Assembly: GCA_016205125.1 (NCBI GenBank)
Contig: JACQJE010000188.1
Location: 1-5,583, forward strand
Reading direction: 5' to 3'
Source: Deltaproteobacteria bacterium
GTDB taxonomy: Bacteria; Bdellovibrionota; O2-12-FULL-43-9; JACQJE01
DNA length: 5,583 nt
Below, one piece after another: positions 1 to 5,432 of the stretch (positions are counted from its first letter, which is position 1; the number at the start of each line of letters is the position of its first letter). A program made the translations under genes and the position numbers. Under the pieces are notes generated by a model. It saw only the letters and a list, made by a program, of their open reading frames with translations. It searched no databases and was not told where the DNA came from.

Positions 1-1706
1 GGACAAATGCGCCCATAGTGAGTGGGGTGGACATCCCGGACTTCAAAGCCGGCCCGCTCTCTGGTCAATCCCCCCGGTCCCAACGCGCTGAGGCGGCGTT
101 TATGTGTCACTTCCGCGAGCGGATTCGTCTGATCCATAAATTGGGAGAGTTGGCTGCTGCCAAAGAATTCGCGAACTGACGCCATAATCGGCTTGGGATT
201 AATAAGGTCGTGCGGCATGAGGGTCTCGACGTCCTGGAGACTCATCCTCTCTCTAATGGCCCGTTCCATTCGCACAAGACCAATCCGGATCTGATTCTTC
301 AGCAGCTCTCCAACGGAGCGGACACGGCGGTTCCCGAGATGATCAATATCATCCACACTCCCTTTGCCATTCTTGAGATCAATCAGGTAGCGGACAACTT
401 CCAAAAGGTCCCGTTTTGTCAAAACGGCATGGTCAAGGGGTGTATCAAGCCCAAATTTATAATTGATCTTCAGCCGCCCAACAGGCGAGAGATCATATCT
501 ATCCGGGTTGAAAAAGAGATTGTCAAAAAGAGCACGCGCTGTCTCCAATGTTGGAGGCTCACCCGGCCTCAATCTCCGATAAATTTCAATGACCGCCTCA
601 TCAGGCGTCTCAATGCGGTCAATCGCTAATGTATCCCGCAAGTAGGAACCCATGTTAATCCCGTCAATAAACAGAATATCCAAGGAATCAATCCCTTTCT
701 TGCGAAGCGTCTCGATAGATTCCCTTGTCAGAACATCATTCGGGTGAAACAATATATTGCGATTCGAAGGATCTGTAATATTTGCCGCTGCCACTTTGCC
801 CATCAACTCTTCGACCGCTATCGGCAGATGCTTGATCTTTGCTTTTCGGATTTTCTCGGCAACCGCCTTCCCAATCTTGCAATTCTTCTTGACAAGTACT
901 TCCCGACTCTTGGGATCAATGATATCGAAGGCAATTCGCTGCCCTTCCAAATAATCAATATCTAAACTTCGGAAGATCTTACCCTTCTGGAAGGTAATTG
1001 TCTCTGTATGATAAAAATAATTCAGAAGTTCTTCTGTCGAATATCCAAGAGCCTTTAACAGAATGGTCGCATGCATTTTCCGGCGACGGTCAATTCGCAC
1101 ATAGAGGAGATCTTTGTGATCAAATTCAAAATCGAGCCATGAGCCGCGGTACGGAATGATGCGCGCCGAGTAAAGGAGCTTTCCGCTCGCATGCGTTTTC
1201 CCTGCATCGTGATCGAAAAAAACACCAGGTGAGCGATGAAGCTGGCTCGCAACAACCCTTTCTGTCCCGTTAATGATAAAAGACCCATCCAGAGTCATCA
1301 AGGGAATTTCCCCTAAATAAACATCCTGTTCTTTGATATCTCTGATCTTTTTCGCGTCTGTCTCCTTGTCAACTTCCCACACGACGAGCCGGACCGTAAT
1401 TCGCAGCGGAGCCGCGTAGGTTATTCCGCGTTGACGACACTCATCAACGTCATATTTCGGCTTGTCCAACGTATATTTCTCAAATTCAATAGATGCGCTT
1501 TGCGAGAAATCCTGGATGGGAAAAACAGAATTAAAAACCTCTTGCAATCCGATATTTCCCCGCTCCTCAGGCTTCTTATCGAGCTGAAGGAATTCATCGT
1601 ACGACTGATGTTGAATCTCAACAAGATTTGGCAGTCTGATCACCTGTTCAATCTTGCCGAAATCTCTGCGAATACGGGAATTATGGGTCAAGAAGGGATT
1701 GACCAT
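1..1706 (-). CDS. rpoB: RNA polymerase beta subunit, N-terminal 568 residues (partial, runs off left edge)
   Basis: Beta subunit of the core RNA polymerase, forming one side of the DNA cleft and the rifampicin pocket. Reading the minus strand from ATG at 1706 gives an uninterrupted frame to base 3. It begins [20 protein letters not shown] and carries typical beta blocks: [15 protein letters not shown] at 151-165, [16 protein letters not shown] at 181-196, and near the left edge [14 protein letters not shown] at 516-529 followed by [20 protein letters not shown] at 534-553. The last residues, [10 protein letters not shown], lead toward the rest of the catalytic half, which lies outside the window. 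Residues matching E. coli Q513, D516, H526 and S531 are Q522, D525, H535 and S540, all sensitive-type. The E. coli S522 position is Ala531, common in other bacteria. The small offset from E. coli means the long lobe region of proteobacterial-type beta is present. A Shine-Dalgarno GAGGTG (1715-1720) sits 8 nt before the ATG. The gene follows rplL after 145 nt that contain a terminator-like hairpin. Confidence 0.98.
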   Translation of the reverse strand, partial: MVNPFLTHNSRIRRDFGKIEQVIRLPNLVEIQHQSYDEFLQLDKKPEERGNIGLQEVFNSVFPIQDFSQSASIEFEKYTLDKPKYDVDECRQRGITYAAPLRITVRLVVWEVDKETDAKKIRDIKEQDVYLGEIPLMTLDGSFIINGTERVVASQLHRSPGVFFDHDAGKTHASGKLLYSARIIPYRGSWLDFEFDHKDLLYVRIDRRRKMHATILLKALGYSTEELLNYFYHTETITFQKGKIFRSLDIDYLEGQRIAFDIIDPKSREVLVKKNCKIGKAVAEKIRKAKIKHLPIAVEELMGKVAAANITDPSNRNILFHPNDVLTRESIETLRKKGIDSLDILFIDGINMGSYLRDTLAIDRIETPDEAVIEIYRRLRPGEPPTLETARALFDNLFFNPDRYDLSPVGRLKINYKFGLDTPLDHAVLTKRDLLEVVRYLIDLKNGKGSVDDIDHLGNRRVRSVGELLKNQIRIGLVRMERAIRERMSLQDVETLMPHDLINPKPIMASVREFFGSSQLSQFMDQTNPLAEVTHKRRLSALGPGGLTRERAGFEVRDVHPTHYGRIC

Positions 1707-1755
1707 TGCTCTTGCACCTCACGTTCTCATCCTAGGAATAGATCCGGACAAAGAT

Positions 1756-1797
1756 AAAAGAATCTCCTTCGTAGATACACCCTACGTGAGATCTTTT
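1756..1797 (-). terminator. terminator-like hairpin between rplL and rpoB, candidate attenuator
   Basis: In the messenger sense the stem contains CGTAG (1786-1782) pairing with CTACG (1774-1770) around a 7-nt loop. An asymmetric internal loop follows, then TCTC/GAGA, a one-base bulge, and an AAAAGA/TCTTTT extension. The 3' side is U-rich (TTCTTTTATCTTTG), so it could terminate or pause a fraction of transcripts. A further GGACAA (1814-1809) and TTGTCC (1751-1746) can close the base of the structure. E. coli is known to have an attenuator and an RNase III site in this same intergenic position, which lets ribosomal stalk protein be made in excess over RNA polymerase. That role here is inferred from position and fold. 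The plus-strand reading has an even better T-tract, but no plus-strand gene feeds into it. Confidence 0.6.
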
Positions 1798-1851
1798 TTA
1801 TTTTTTAATTGTCCATTAATAATGATCCAGCGATCGCCTCAAAACTCGGAG

Positions 1852-2247
1852 TTATTTGAGAGATACCTTTGCTCCGACTTCTTCCAATTTTACTTTAAGC
1901 TGTTCTGCATCCTTTTTAGACACGCCTTGTTTGACTGGTTTCGGCGCTCCCTCAACCAACTCCTTGGCTTCCTTTAACCCCAGCCCTGTCGCTGCTCTTA
2001 CTTCTTTAATGACCTTGATCTTGTCGGCACCAGTCTCTTCAAGAAATACGGTAAATTCTGTCTTCTCTTCTGCCGCCGCATCCGCTGCCGCCGCTCCTCC
2101 CGCTGCTGCCAACGCCACTCCAACCGGAGCTGCTGCGGTCACGCCAAATTTAGACTCCAATTCCTTAACGAGCTGCGAGAGCTCCAGAACGCTCATCGAT
2201 TCAATGAAGGAAACAACATCTTCCTTCGTTACTGTTTGTGCTGCCAT
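1852..2247 (-). CDS. rplL: 50S ribosomal protein L7/L12
   Basis: Multi-copy acidic stalk protein that recruits and stimulates translational GTPases (EF-Tu, EF-G, IF2). The 131-residue product has the standard layout: an N-terminal dimerisation helix pair at about 1-35 ([20 protein letters not shown]), an Ala/Gly-rich flexible hinge at about 38-60, and a globular C-terminal domain at about 62-131. That domain contains the factor-binding helices [20 protein letters not shown] (78-97) and ends GAKVSLK. The frame could open 1 codon earlier at a GTG (2250), but the strong AGGAGG at 2253-2258 would then be only 2 nt away. ATG at 2247 gives 5 nt and the usual MA start. The gene sits 73 nt after rplJ, a gap with its own hairpin, and before the rpoB attenuator-like hairpin. 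This fits the need for several L7/L12 copies per ribosome. Confidence 0.98.
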   Translation of the reverse strand: MAAQTVTKEDVVSFIESMSVLELSQLVKELESKFGVTAAAPVGVALAAAGGAAAADAAAEEKTEFTVFLEETGADKIKVIKEVRAATGLGLKEAKELVEGAPKPVKQGVSKKDAEQLKVKLEEVGAKVSLK

Positions 2248-2252
2248 CACTC

Positions 2253-2258
2253 CCTCCT
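2253..2258 (-). promoter_or_regulatory. strong Shine-Dalgarno of rplL (decides start)
   Basis: A full AGGAGG lies 5 nt before ATG 2247 and 2 nt before GTG 2250. The spacing favours the ATG as the start of L7/L12. Confidence 0.8.
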
Positions 2259-2270
2259 ATTGATTCTCCC

Positions 2271-2298
2271 TTCTGCGCTAAGGTTTCTCAGCCCAGAA
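2271..2298 (-). other. hairpin in the rplJ-rplL intergenic region
   Basis: In the messenger sense TTCTG (2298-2294) pairs with CAGAA (2275-2271). After a G-G mismatch, GCTGAG (2292-2287) pairs with CTTAGC (2282-2277) around an AAAC loop. One pair is G-U in the messenger and would be C-A on the other strand, so the fold fits the transcribed RNA better. No U-tract follows, so it is not an intrinsic terminator. It lies 12 nt upstream of the rplL Shine-Dalgarno and could affect messenger processing or rplL translation. That role is inference. Confidence 0.55.
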
Positions 2299-2320
2299 TT
2301 CGGAATTTTTACATCTTATC

Positions 2321-2860
2321 TTATTCTTTGACTCCCCTTTTCTGCTCAATCCCTTTCAATATCCATACGAAATCTCGAAGTGGAGCATGTAAAACATTGA
2401 CAAAATTTTGAAGCGGCGCGGCGATAGAACCGACCATTTTTGCAAGAAGCTCCTTTCGAGACGGAAGCGCTGCAAGTTGAAAAATCACTGCGGTATCGAC
2501 CAGCTCACCTGCGACAGTAGCAGCTTTCAGACGAATTCCCGGTTCAGCCGACTGCTCATCCTTTCTTACATACTTAGTAATCACCTTTGCCATTGCGCTT
2601 GGATCTCCAAACGTAAAAGCCATCGCAGTCTGTCCCTTCAAATACTGACGAAGCGATTCATTTGGCGTCCCTTCAACGGCCAGATAGGCCAAAGTATTCT
2701 TTGCAACTTGAAAAATACAGCCTCTCTTCTTTAACTCCCTGTTAATCTCCTGAAGTCGATCAAATTTTATCCCTCGAAAATCAGAGAACACCACGGCAGT
2801 ACTTCTGTTAAAACGGTCGCGCAATGTCTCTAAAATTTCAGATTTTTGTATCCGTTTCAA
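2321..2860 (-). CDS. rplJ: 50S ribosomal protein L10 (stalk base, TTG start)
   Basis: Anchors L7/L12 dimers to the 23S rRNA at the base of the ribosomal stalk, and in well-studied bacteria represses its own messenger as an L10-L7/L12 complex. The 179-residue product shows the family blocks AVVFSDFRGIKFDRLQEINR (22-41), FQVAKNTLAYLAVEGTP (50-66), KGQTAMAF (75-82) and LAALPSRKELLA (129-140). A long C-terminal helix (about 148-175) is the L12-docking segment. It contains an approximate 11-residue repeat, APLQNFVNVLH then APLRDFVWILK. It extends about 11 residues beyond the recalled E. coli protein (165 residues), which suggests three rather than two L12 dimers. The start is TTG at 2860: an in-frame TAA lies at 2873-2875, no other start is available, and AAGGAG sits 8 nt upstream. 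It lies 46 nt after rplA, too little for a large separate leader. Confidence 0.97.
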   Translation of the reverse strand: MKRIQKSEILETLRDRFNRSTAVVFSDFRGIKFDRLQEINRELKKRGCIFQVAKNTLAYLAVEGTPNESLRQYLKGQTAMAFTFGDPSAMAKVITKYVRKDEQSAEPGIRLKAATVAGELVDTAVIFQLAALPSRKELLAKMVGSIAAPLQNFVNVLHAPLRDFVWILKGIEQKRGVKE

Positions 2861-2868
2861 AGAATCCG

Positions 2869-2874
2869 CTCCTT
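2869..2874 (-). promoter_or_regulatory. Shine-Dalgarno supporting the TTG start of rplJ
   Basis: AAGGAG lies 8 nt before TTG 2860. The in-frame stop TAA at 2873-2875 overlaps this site, so translation cannot begin further upstream in this frame. Confidence 0.8.
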
Positions 2875-2906
2875 ATCGCTCTTTAAACTTCCCATCCTGA
2901 TCAGAA

Positions 2907-3614
2907 TCAGAGGGCCGAAACCTCTATACTCTGAGGATCTATTTCCACACCCGGCCCCATCGTGGCGGAAATTGTAATTTTTCGGAAAAAAATACTTTTA
3001 CTCGCTACCGGCTTATTTCGCAAGAGGGAATCGTAAATGGCCAAAAAATTCTCTCTCAGCTGGGGAGGCGTGAGGTGTTTTCTCCCAATTAACGCATGAA
3101 CCACACCCCCTTTATCCGAGCGATACTCGACTCGGCCGCTTTTTAACTCGCGCACCACTTTTCCAACGTCAAAAGTAACTGTTCCCGTCTTCGGGTTGGG
3201 CATTAAACCTCTGGGGCCAAGAATCTTTCCAACCTTTGCTACCGTGCTCATGACATCGGGCGTTGCAATGGCATTGTCAAAATCGAGCCACCCTTTTTGG
3301 ATTTTCCCGACAAGGTCGTCACAACCTACAAAATCCGCACCCGCTTCTACTGCCTCTTTTTCCTTATCTCCTTTCGCGAAGACAACAATACGTGTCTCTT
3401 TACCAATACTATGAGGGAGTACAACCGCTCCGCGAACCATCTGATCTGAACGGCGAACATCAATGCCGAGAAGAAACGCAGCATCCACAGATTCATTGAA
3501 TTTTGCAGTCGCTGTCTTCAAAAGAAGCGGAATCGCCTCATCAAGAGGGTATTGCTTCCCACTCTGAATTTGTGATTTCGACTCTGAATACCGTTTTCCC
3601 CGCCTTTTAGCCAT
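2907..3614 (-). CDS. rplA: 50S ribosomal protein L1
   Basis: Builds the mobile L1 stalk at the ribosomal E site, which helps move deacylated tRNA out, and in many bacteria represses the L11-L1 messenger. The 235-residue product has the usual length. It shows the basic N-terminus MAKRRGKRY, the first half of domain I ([20 protein letters not shown], 38-57), and domain II with [20 protein letters not shown] (75-94). It also has the highly diagnostic [14 protein letters not shown] (132-145) and the C-terminal strand ending [14 protein letters not shown] at 3614 is preceded by AGAAGGGA (3622-3629), 7 nt away and inside the end of rplK. Only 2 nt separate the rplK stop from this start, so the two genes are probably translationally coupled. 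Confidence 0.98.
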   Translation of the reverse strand: MAKRRGKRYSESKSQIQSGKQYPLDEAIPLLLKTATAKFNESVDAAFLLGIDVRRSDQMVRGAVVLPHSIGKETRIVVFAKGDKEKEAVEAGADFVGCDDLVGKIQKGWLDFDNAIATPDVMSTVAKVGKILGPRGLMPNPKTGTVTFDVGKVVRELKSGRVEYRSDKGGVVHALIGRKHLTPPQLRENFLAIYDSLLRNKPVASKSIFFRKITISATMGPGVEIDPQSIEVSAL

Positions 3615-3616
3615 AT

Positions 3617-4051
3617 TTAAGTCCCTTCTCCGATAATAATCCCCATACTCCTCGCTGTTCCTTCAATAATCTTCATTGCAGAGTCCACATGATCCGTATT
3701 CAGATCTTTCATTTTCAGCTCAGCGATTTCACGCAATTGCGACCTCGTAATGGTTCCAACTTTTTCCTTATGAGGCTGTCCTGAGCCTTTCGCAATTTTT
3801 GCAACCTTTTTCAAGAGAACCGCTGCAGGGGGAGTCTTCGTGATAAAAGTAAAGGAGCGGTCTGCATAAATAGTAATGACAACAGGAATGATGGTGCCCG
3901 CCTGCGATTGCGTCTGCGCATTAAATGCTTTGCAAAATTCCATAATATTAACACCATGTTGACCCAACGCCGGACCGACAGGCGGTGCAGGATTTGCACT
4001 CCCAGCCGGAATCTGCAACTTGACCAATGCTGCCACTTTTTTCACTGCCAT
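3617..4051 (-). CDS. rplK: 50S ribosomal protein L11
   Basis: Binds the GTPase-associated region of 23S rRNA together with L10, and is the target region of thiostrepton-type antibiotics and of the stringent-response factor RelA. The 144-residue product begins [20 protein letters not shown] and continues with the proline-rich [20 protein letters not shown] (21-40), the thiopeptide-contacting part of the N-terminal domain. It ends with the family signature [16 protein letters not shown] (129-144). The frame opens 6 codons earlier at a TTG (4069) inside nusG. ATG 4051 is preferred because it matches the family N-terminus and has AGAAGGA (4060-4066) 8 nt upstream. The nusG stop is 4 nt before this ATG, so there is no room for an independent leader. 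Confidence 0.98.
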   Translation of the reverse strand: MAVKKVAALVKLQIPAGSANPAPPVGPALGQHGVNIMEFCKAFNAQTQSQAGTIIPVVITIYADRSFTFITKTPPAAVLLKKVAKIAKGSGQPHKEKVGTITRSQLREIAELKMKDLNTDHVDSAMKIIEGTARSMGIIIGEGT

Positions 4052-4055
4052 ATTC

Positions 4056-4688
4056 CTAATCCTTCTCAACTTGTATAAAATCGAGTTCTATCGGCGTTGC
4101 CCGTCCAAAAATACTGACAAGAACACGAACCTTCCCCTTATCTAAATTGATCTCTTCTACAACGCCGTTAAAATTGGCAAAGGGACCATCCACCACCCGC
4201 ACCTTGTCTCCTTCAGAGAATGCCGCTCTCGCTTTCGGTTTTTGGATCCCCTCCTCCATCTGAAGGCTGATTCGTTTCACTTCATCCTCGGAAATAGATG
4301 GCGGCTTCGTCTGCCCGCCAACAAATCCTGTCACGCGAGGGGAATCTTTCACCAAATGCCACGTTTCATCGATAAAAATCATCTTTACCAGGATATAACC
4401 TGGAAAAAAACGACGCGCGCTGGTCCGTTTTTTTCCTTTGACCATTTCGACCACATTTTCAGAAGGGACAAAAACTTCTCCAAAATACTTTCGGAGCGGA
4501 CTCTGCTTAATTCGTTCCTCTAAAGCTTGTTTTGCCTTGAGCTCGTAACCTGAGTAAACATGAATGGCATACCACTTCATCTCTCTCTCAACAGCACCTC
4601 TTTCTTTCTTGCGCGCTTTTCCCGCCGAAGACGACTCCTGGCTCTTGCCGGAATCCTCTCCTTTTTCTGCTTTCTGTCGTCTCTTCAA
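4056..4688 (-). CDS. nusG: transcription elongation/termination factor NusG, with N-terminal extension (TTG start)
   Basis: Binds RNA polymerase with its NGN domain and contacts Rho or ribosomal protein S10 with its KOW domain, coupling transcription to termination or translation. The NGN domain starts at [16 protein letters not shown] (38-53) and includes [14 protein letters not shown] (69-82) and [12 protein letters not shown] (92-103). The KOW domain spans about 157-210, with [20 protein letters not shown] (160-179) and [13 protein letters not shown] (192-204). From TTG 4688 the product is 210 residues, with a 36-residue charged, probably disordered leader (12 basic, 7 acidic, no aromatic residues). 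The alternative ATG at 4580 would give a conventional 174-residue protein, but it has only GAGAGAGAG touching the start codon. TTG 4688 has GGAGAGG 5 nt upstream, and an in-frame TAG at 4704-4706 blocks anything longer. The identity is certain; the start is about 65% for TTG. The upstream gap to secE holds a long palindrome. Confidence 0.95.
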   Translation of the reverse strand: MKRRQKAEKGEDSGKSQESSSAGKARKKERGAVEREMKWYAIHVYSGYELKAKQALEERIKQSPLRKYFGEVFVPSENVVEMVKGKKRTSARRFFPGYILVKMIFIDETWHLVKDSPRVTGFVGGQTKPPSISEDEVKRISLQMEEGIQKPKARAAFSEGDKVRVVDGPFANFNGVVEEINLDKGKVRVLVSIFGRATPIELDFIQVEKD

Positions 4689-4693
4689 GGAAT

Positions 4694-4700
4694 CCTCTCC
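4694..4700 (-). promoter_or_regulatory. Shine-Dalgarno candidate for the TTG start of nusG
   Basis: GGAGAGG lies 5 nt before TTG 4688 and just downstream of the long palindrome. It is a better match and spacing than anything before the internal ATG at 4580, so it is the main support for the extended NusG. Confidence 0.55.
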
Positions 4701-4703
4701 AAC

Positions 4704-4802
4704 CTAAAGAGTTCTCATCCGGAAATAAAATGCGCCAGTAGATAGAGCAGACACTTTTGCAGCCTGCCGCAATAACATTTCATTTCCAGAGAGAACTAAA
4801 GA
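4704..4802 (-). repeat. palindromic element filling the secE-nusG gap, flanked by 7-bp direct repeats (possible miniature inverted-repeat insertion)
   Basis: The inner segment 4710-4797 is a near-perfect inverted repeat. In the messenger sense, arm 4797-4776 (starting AGTTCTCTCTGGAAATGAAA) pairs with arm 4732-4710 in 22 pairs. There is one bulged base at 4717 and two G-U wobbles (4720/4788 and 4727/4781). The 43-nt loop contains a second small hairpin, TTGCGG (4772-4767) with CTGCAA (4762-4757). The plus-strand sequence CTAAAGA occurs at 4704-4710 and again at 4796-4802, at the two ends of the palindrome. On the coding strand these copies read TCTTTAG. The right copy contains the secE stop codon, and the left copy contains the in-frame stop upstream of nusG. 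The hairpin is directly visible. An insertion origin with target duplication is inference. A structured RNA or RNase III processing site is the alternative. Confidence 0.6.
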
Positions 4803-5164
4803 ATCAACTTAAAAACATGAGCCCAAAAAGCATCAAATAATCCCAAAATCGCTCCTGCAAGCAGCATAATCACAACAGCCACCACAGTGGACGCAACTAT
4901 CTCTTTCCGCACCGGCCATGAAACTTTCTTTAACTCCGTTATGACTTCATTCATGAAGTCATTGGCACGCTGATTCCGTATCAGATAAAGCGCTAATCCT
5001 CCGGCGACTGCGAGAGGAACAACAACAAAAAAAGCCTCTCCTCCCGGAACACGCCGCGCCACGCCAAGTGAAACAGCAAACTGAGTCACAAGGCGCTCCA
5101 CGACATACCACACTAAAGCACTAAAAGCTAGAAAAGCAGCTACAGCAATTTGTCGGTTATTCAA
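4796..5164 (-). CDS. secE: preprotein translocase subunit SecE (three-membrane-segment type, TTG start)
   Basis: Inner-membrane subunit that clamps SecY in the SecYEG protein-export channel. The 122-residue product has three hydrophobic segments: about 5-22 (QIAVAAFLAFSALVWYVV), about 44-62 (AFFVVVPLAVAGGLALYLI) and about 88-110 (EIVASTVVAVVIMLLAGAIL onward). Before the last segment is the conserved amphipathic helix with the SecE hallmark ELKKVSWPVRKEI (77-89). Many bacteria have a SecE of about 60-70 residues with only the last segment; the longer three-segment form is best known from E. coli and relatives. The start is TTG at 5164: a TAG lies 2 codons upstream in frame, and the next Met is residue 71. 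GAGAGGG (5171-5177) sits 6 nt before it. It lies 20 nt downstream of tRNA-Trp. The stop codon lies at the start of the intergenic palindrome. Confidence 0.96.
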   Translation of the reverse strand: MNNRQIAVAAFLAFSALVWYVVERLVTQFAVSLGVARRVPGGEAFFVVVPLAVAGGLALYLIRNQRANDFMNEVITELKKVSWPVRKEIVASTVVAVVIMLLAGAILGLFDAFWAHVFKLIL

Positions 5165-5170
5165 AGGCTA

Positions 5171-5177
5171 CCCTCTC
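5171..5177 (-). promoter_or_regulatory. Shine-Dalgarno supporting the TTG start of secE
   Basis: GAGAGGG lies 6 nt before TTG 5164, inside the short spacer between the tRNA-Trp 3' end and secE. An in-frame TAG at 5168-5170 excludes longer forms. Confidence 0.75.
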
Positions 5178-5184
5178 TCAATGC

Positions 5185-5260
5185 TGGCAGGCCAGGAGGG
5201 ACTCGAACCCCCAACACCCGGATTTGGAGTCCGGCGCTCTACCGTTGGAGCTACTGGCCC
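5185..5260 (-). tRNA. tRNA-Trp (anticodon CCA)
   Basis: A complete 76-nt cloverleaf with encoded 3' CCA. The acceptor stem is GGGCCAG with CTGGCCT, the D stem GCTC/GAGC, the anticodon stem CCGGA/TCCGG enclosing loop CTCCAAA (anticodon CCA), the variable loop GTGTT, and the T arm GGGGG-TTCGAGT-CCCTC. The discriminator base is G73, as expected for bacterial tRNA-Trp. The first acceptor pair is G1-U72, a wobble, where bacterial tRNA-Trp usually has A1-U72. The gene lies inside the operon, 21 nt after rpmG and 20 nt before secE, so its maturation must cut the messenger. Confidence 0.98.
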
Positions 5261-5264
5261 ATTC

Positions 5265-5278
5265 ATTGTCGAAACAAT
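5265..5278 (-). other. small UUCG-loop hairpin before tRNA-Trp
   Basis: In the messenger sense ATTGT pairs perfectly with ACAAT around a TTCG loop, between the rpmG stop and 4 nt before the tRNA 5' end. There is no U-tract, so it is not a terminator. It may protect the rpmG 3' end after the tRNA is excised, which is inference. Confidence 0.4.
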
Positions 5279-5281
5279 CCC

Positions 5282-5431
5282 TTATTTTGTTTCACGATGT
5301 GTCACATGAGTCCGGCAATAACTGCAATACTTTTTTAACTCAATCCGGTCTGGCGAGTTCCGTTTGTTTTTCTCTGTTGAATAATTCTGGCGCTTGCATT
5401 GCGTGCAAGCGACCGTGATAATGATCCGCAT
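5282..5431 (-). CDS. rpmG: 50S ribosomal protein L33 (zinc-binding form)
   Basis: Small ribosomal protein of the large subunit near the E site. The 49-residue product reads [20 protein letters not shown] through to THVTHRETK. It carries two CxxC pairs, C9-x-x-C12 and C36-x-x-C39, so it is the zinc-ribbon (C+) form. The motifs [20 protein letters not shown] (16-35) and the basic tail are typical of L33. ATG at 5431 has GAGGTGG (5441-5447) 9 nt upstream, inside the end of tuf. Only 1 nt separates the tuf stop from this start, so the two are probably coupled. It is followed by the tRNA-Trp gene. The order tuf-rpmG-trnW-secE-nusG is widely seen in bacteria. Confidence 0.95.
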   Translation of the reverse strand: MRIIITVACTQCKRQNYSTEKNKRNSPDRIELKKYCSYCRTHVTHRETK

Positions 5432-5432
5432 T

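Noticed and set aside
210..629. A 139-codon plus-strand open frame opposite rpoB
   Set aside because: The minus strand here encodes unmistakable RpoB sequence, and the plus-strand translation resembles no known protein.
1756..1810. Reading the rplL-rpoB hairpin as a plus-strand terminator, with its strong T-tract at 1792-1808
   Set aside because: No plus-strand gene or promoter precedes it. The T-tract is the complement of the A-rich 5' arm in the messenger.
1795..1835. A possible promoter for rpoB in the A/T-rich stretch (TGGACA as a -35 box)
   Set aside because: No acceptable -10 hexamer occurs at 16-18 nt spacing, and the A-tract is explained by the hairpin arm.
1830..1837. A GCGATCGC octamer resembling the cyanobacterial HIP1 repeat
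   Set aside because: It occurs singly in a non-cyanobacterial-looking context, so it is most likely coincidence.
1856..2263. A 135-codon plus-strand open frame opposite rplL
   Set aside because: It is an antisense shadow created by the Ala/Glu/Lys-rich codons of L7/L12. No plausible domain or ribosome site is seen.
4052..4069. A longer L11 beginning at TTG 4069
   Set aside because: The six extra residues do not belong to the family N-terminus, and the Shine-Dalgarno at 4060-4066 serves ATG 4051.
4704..4790. Short minus-strand reading frames of 22-24 codons in the secE-nusG gap (starting at ATGs near 4777-4784), one in the nusG frame and ending at TAG 4704-4706
   Set aside because: They lie inside the palindrome and have no clear Shine-Dalgarno. 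Their content is what the hairpin sequence would give by chance.
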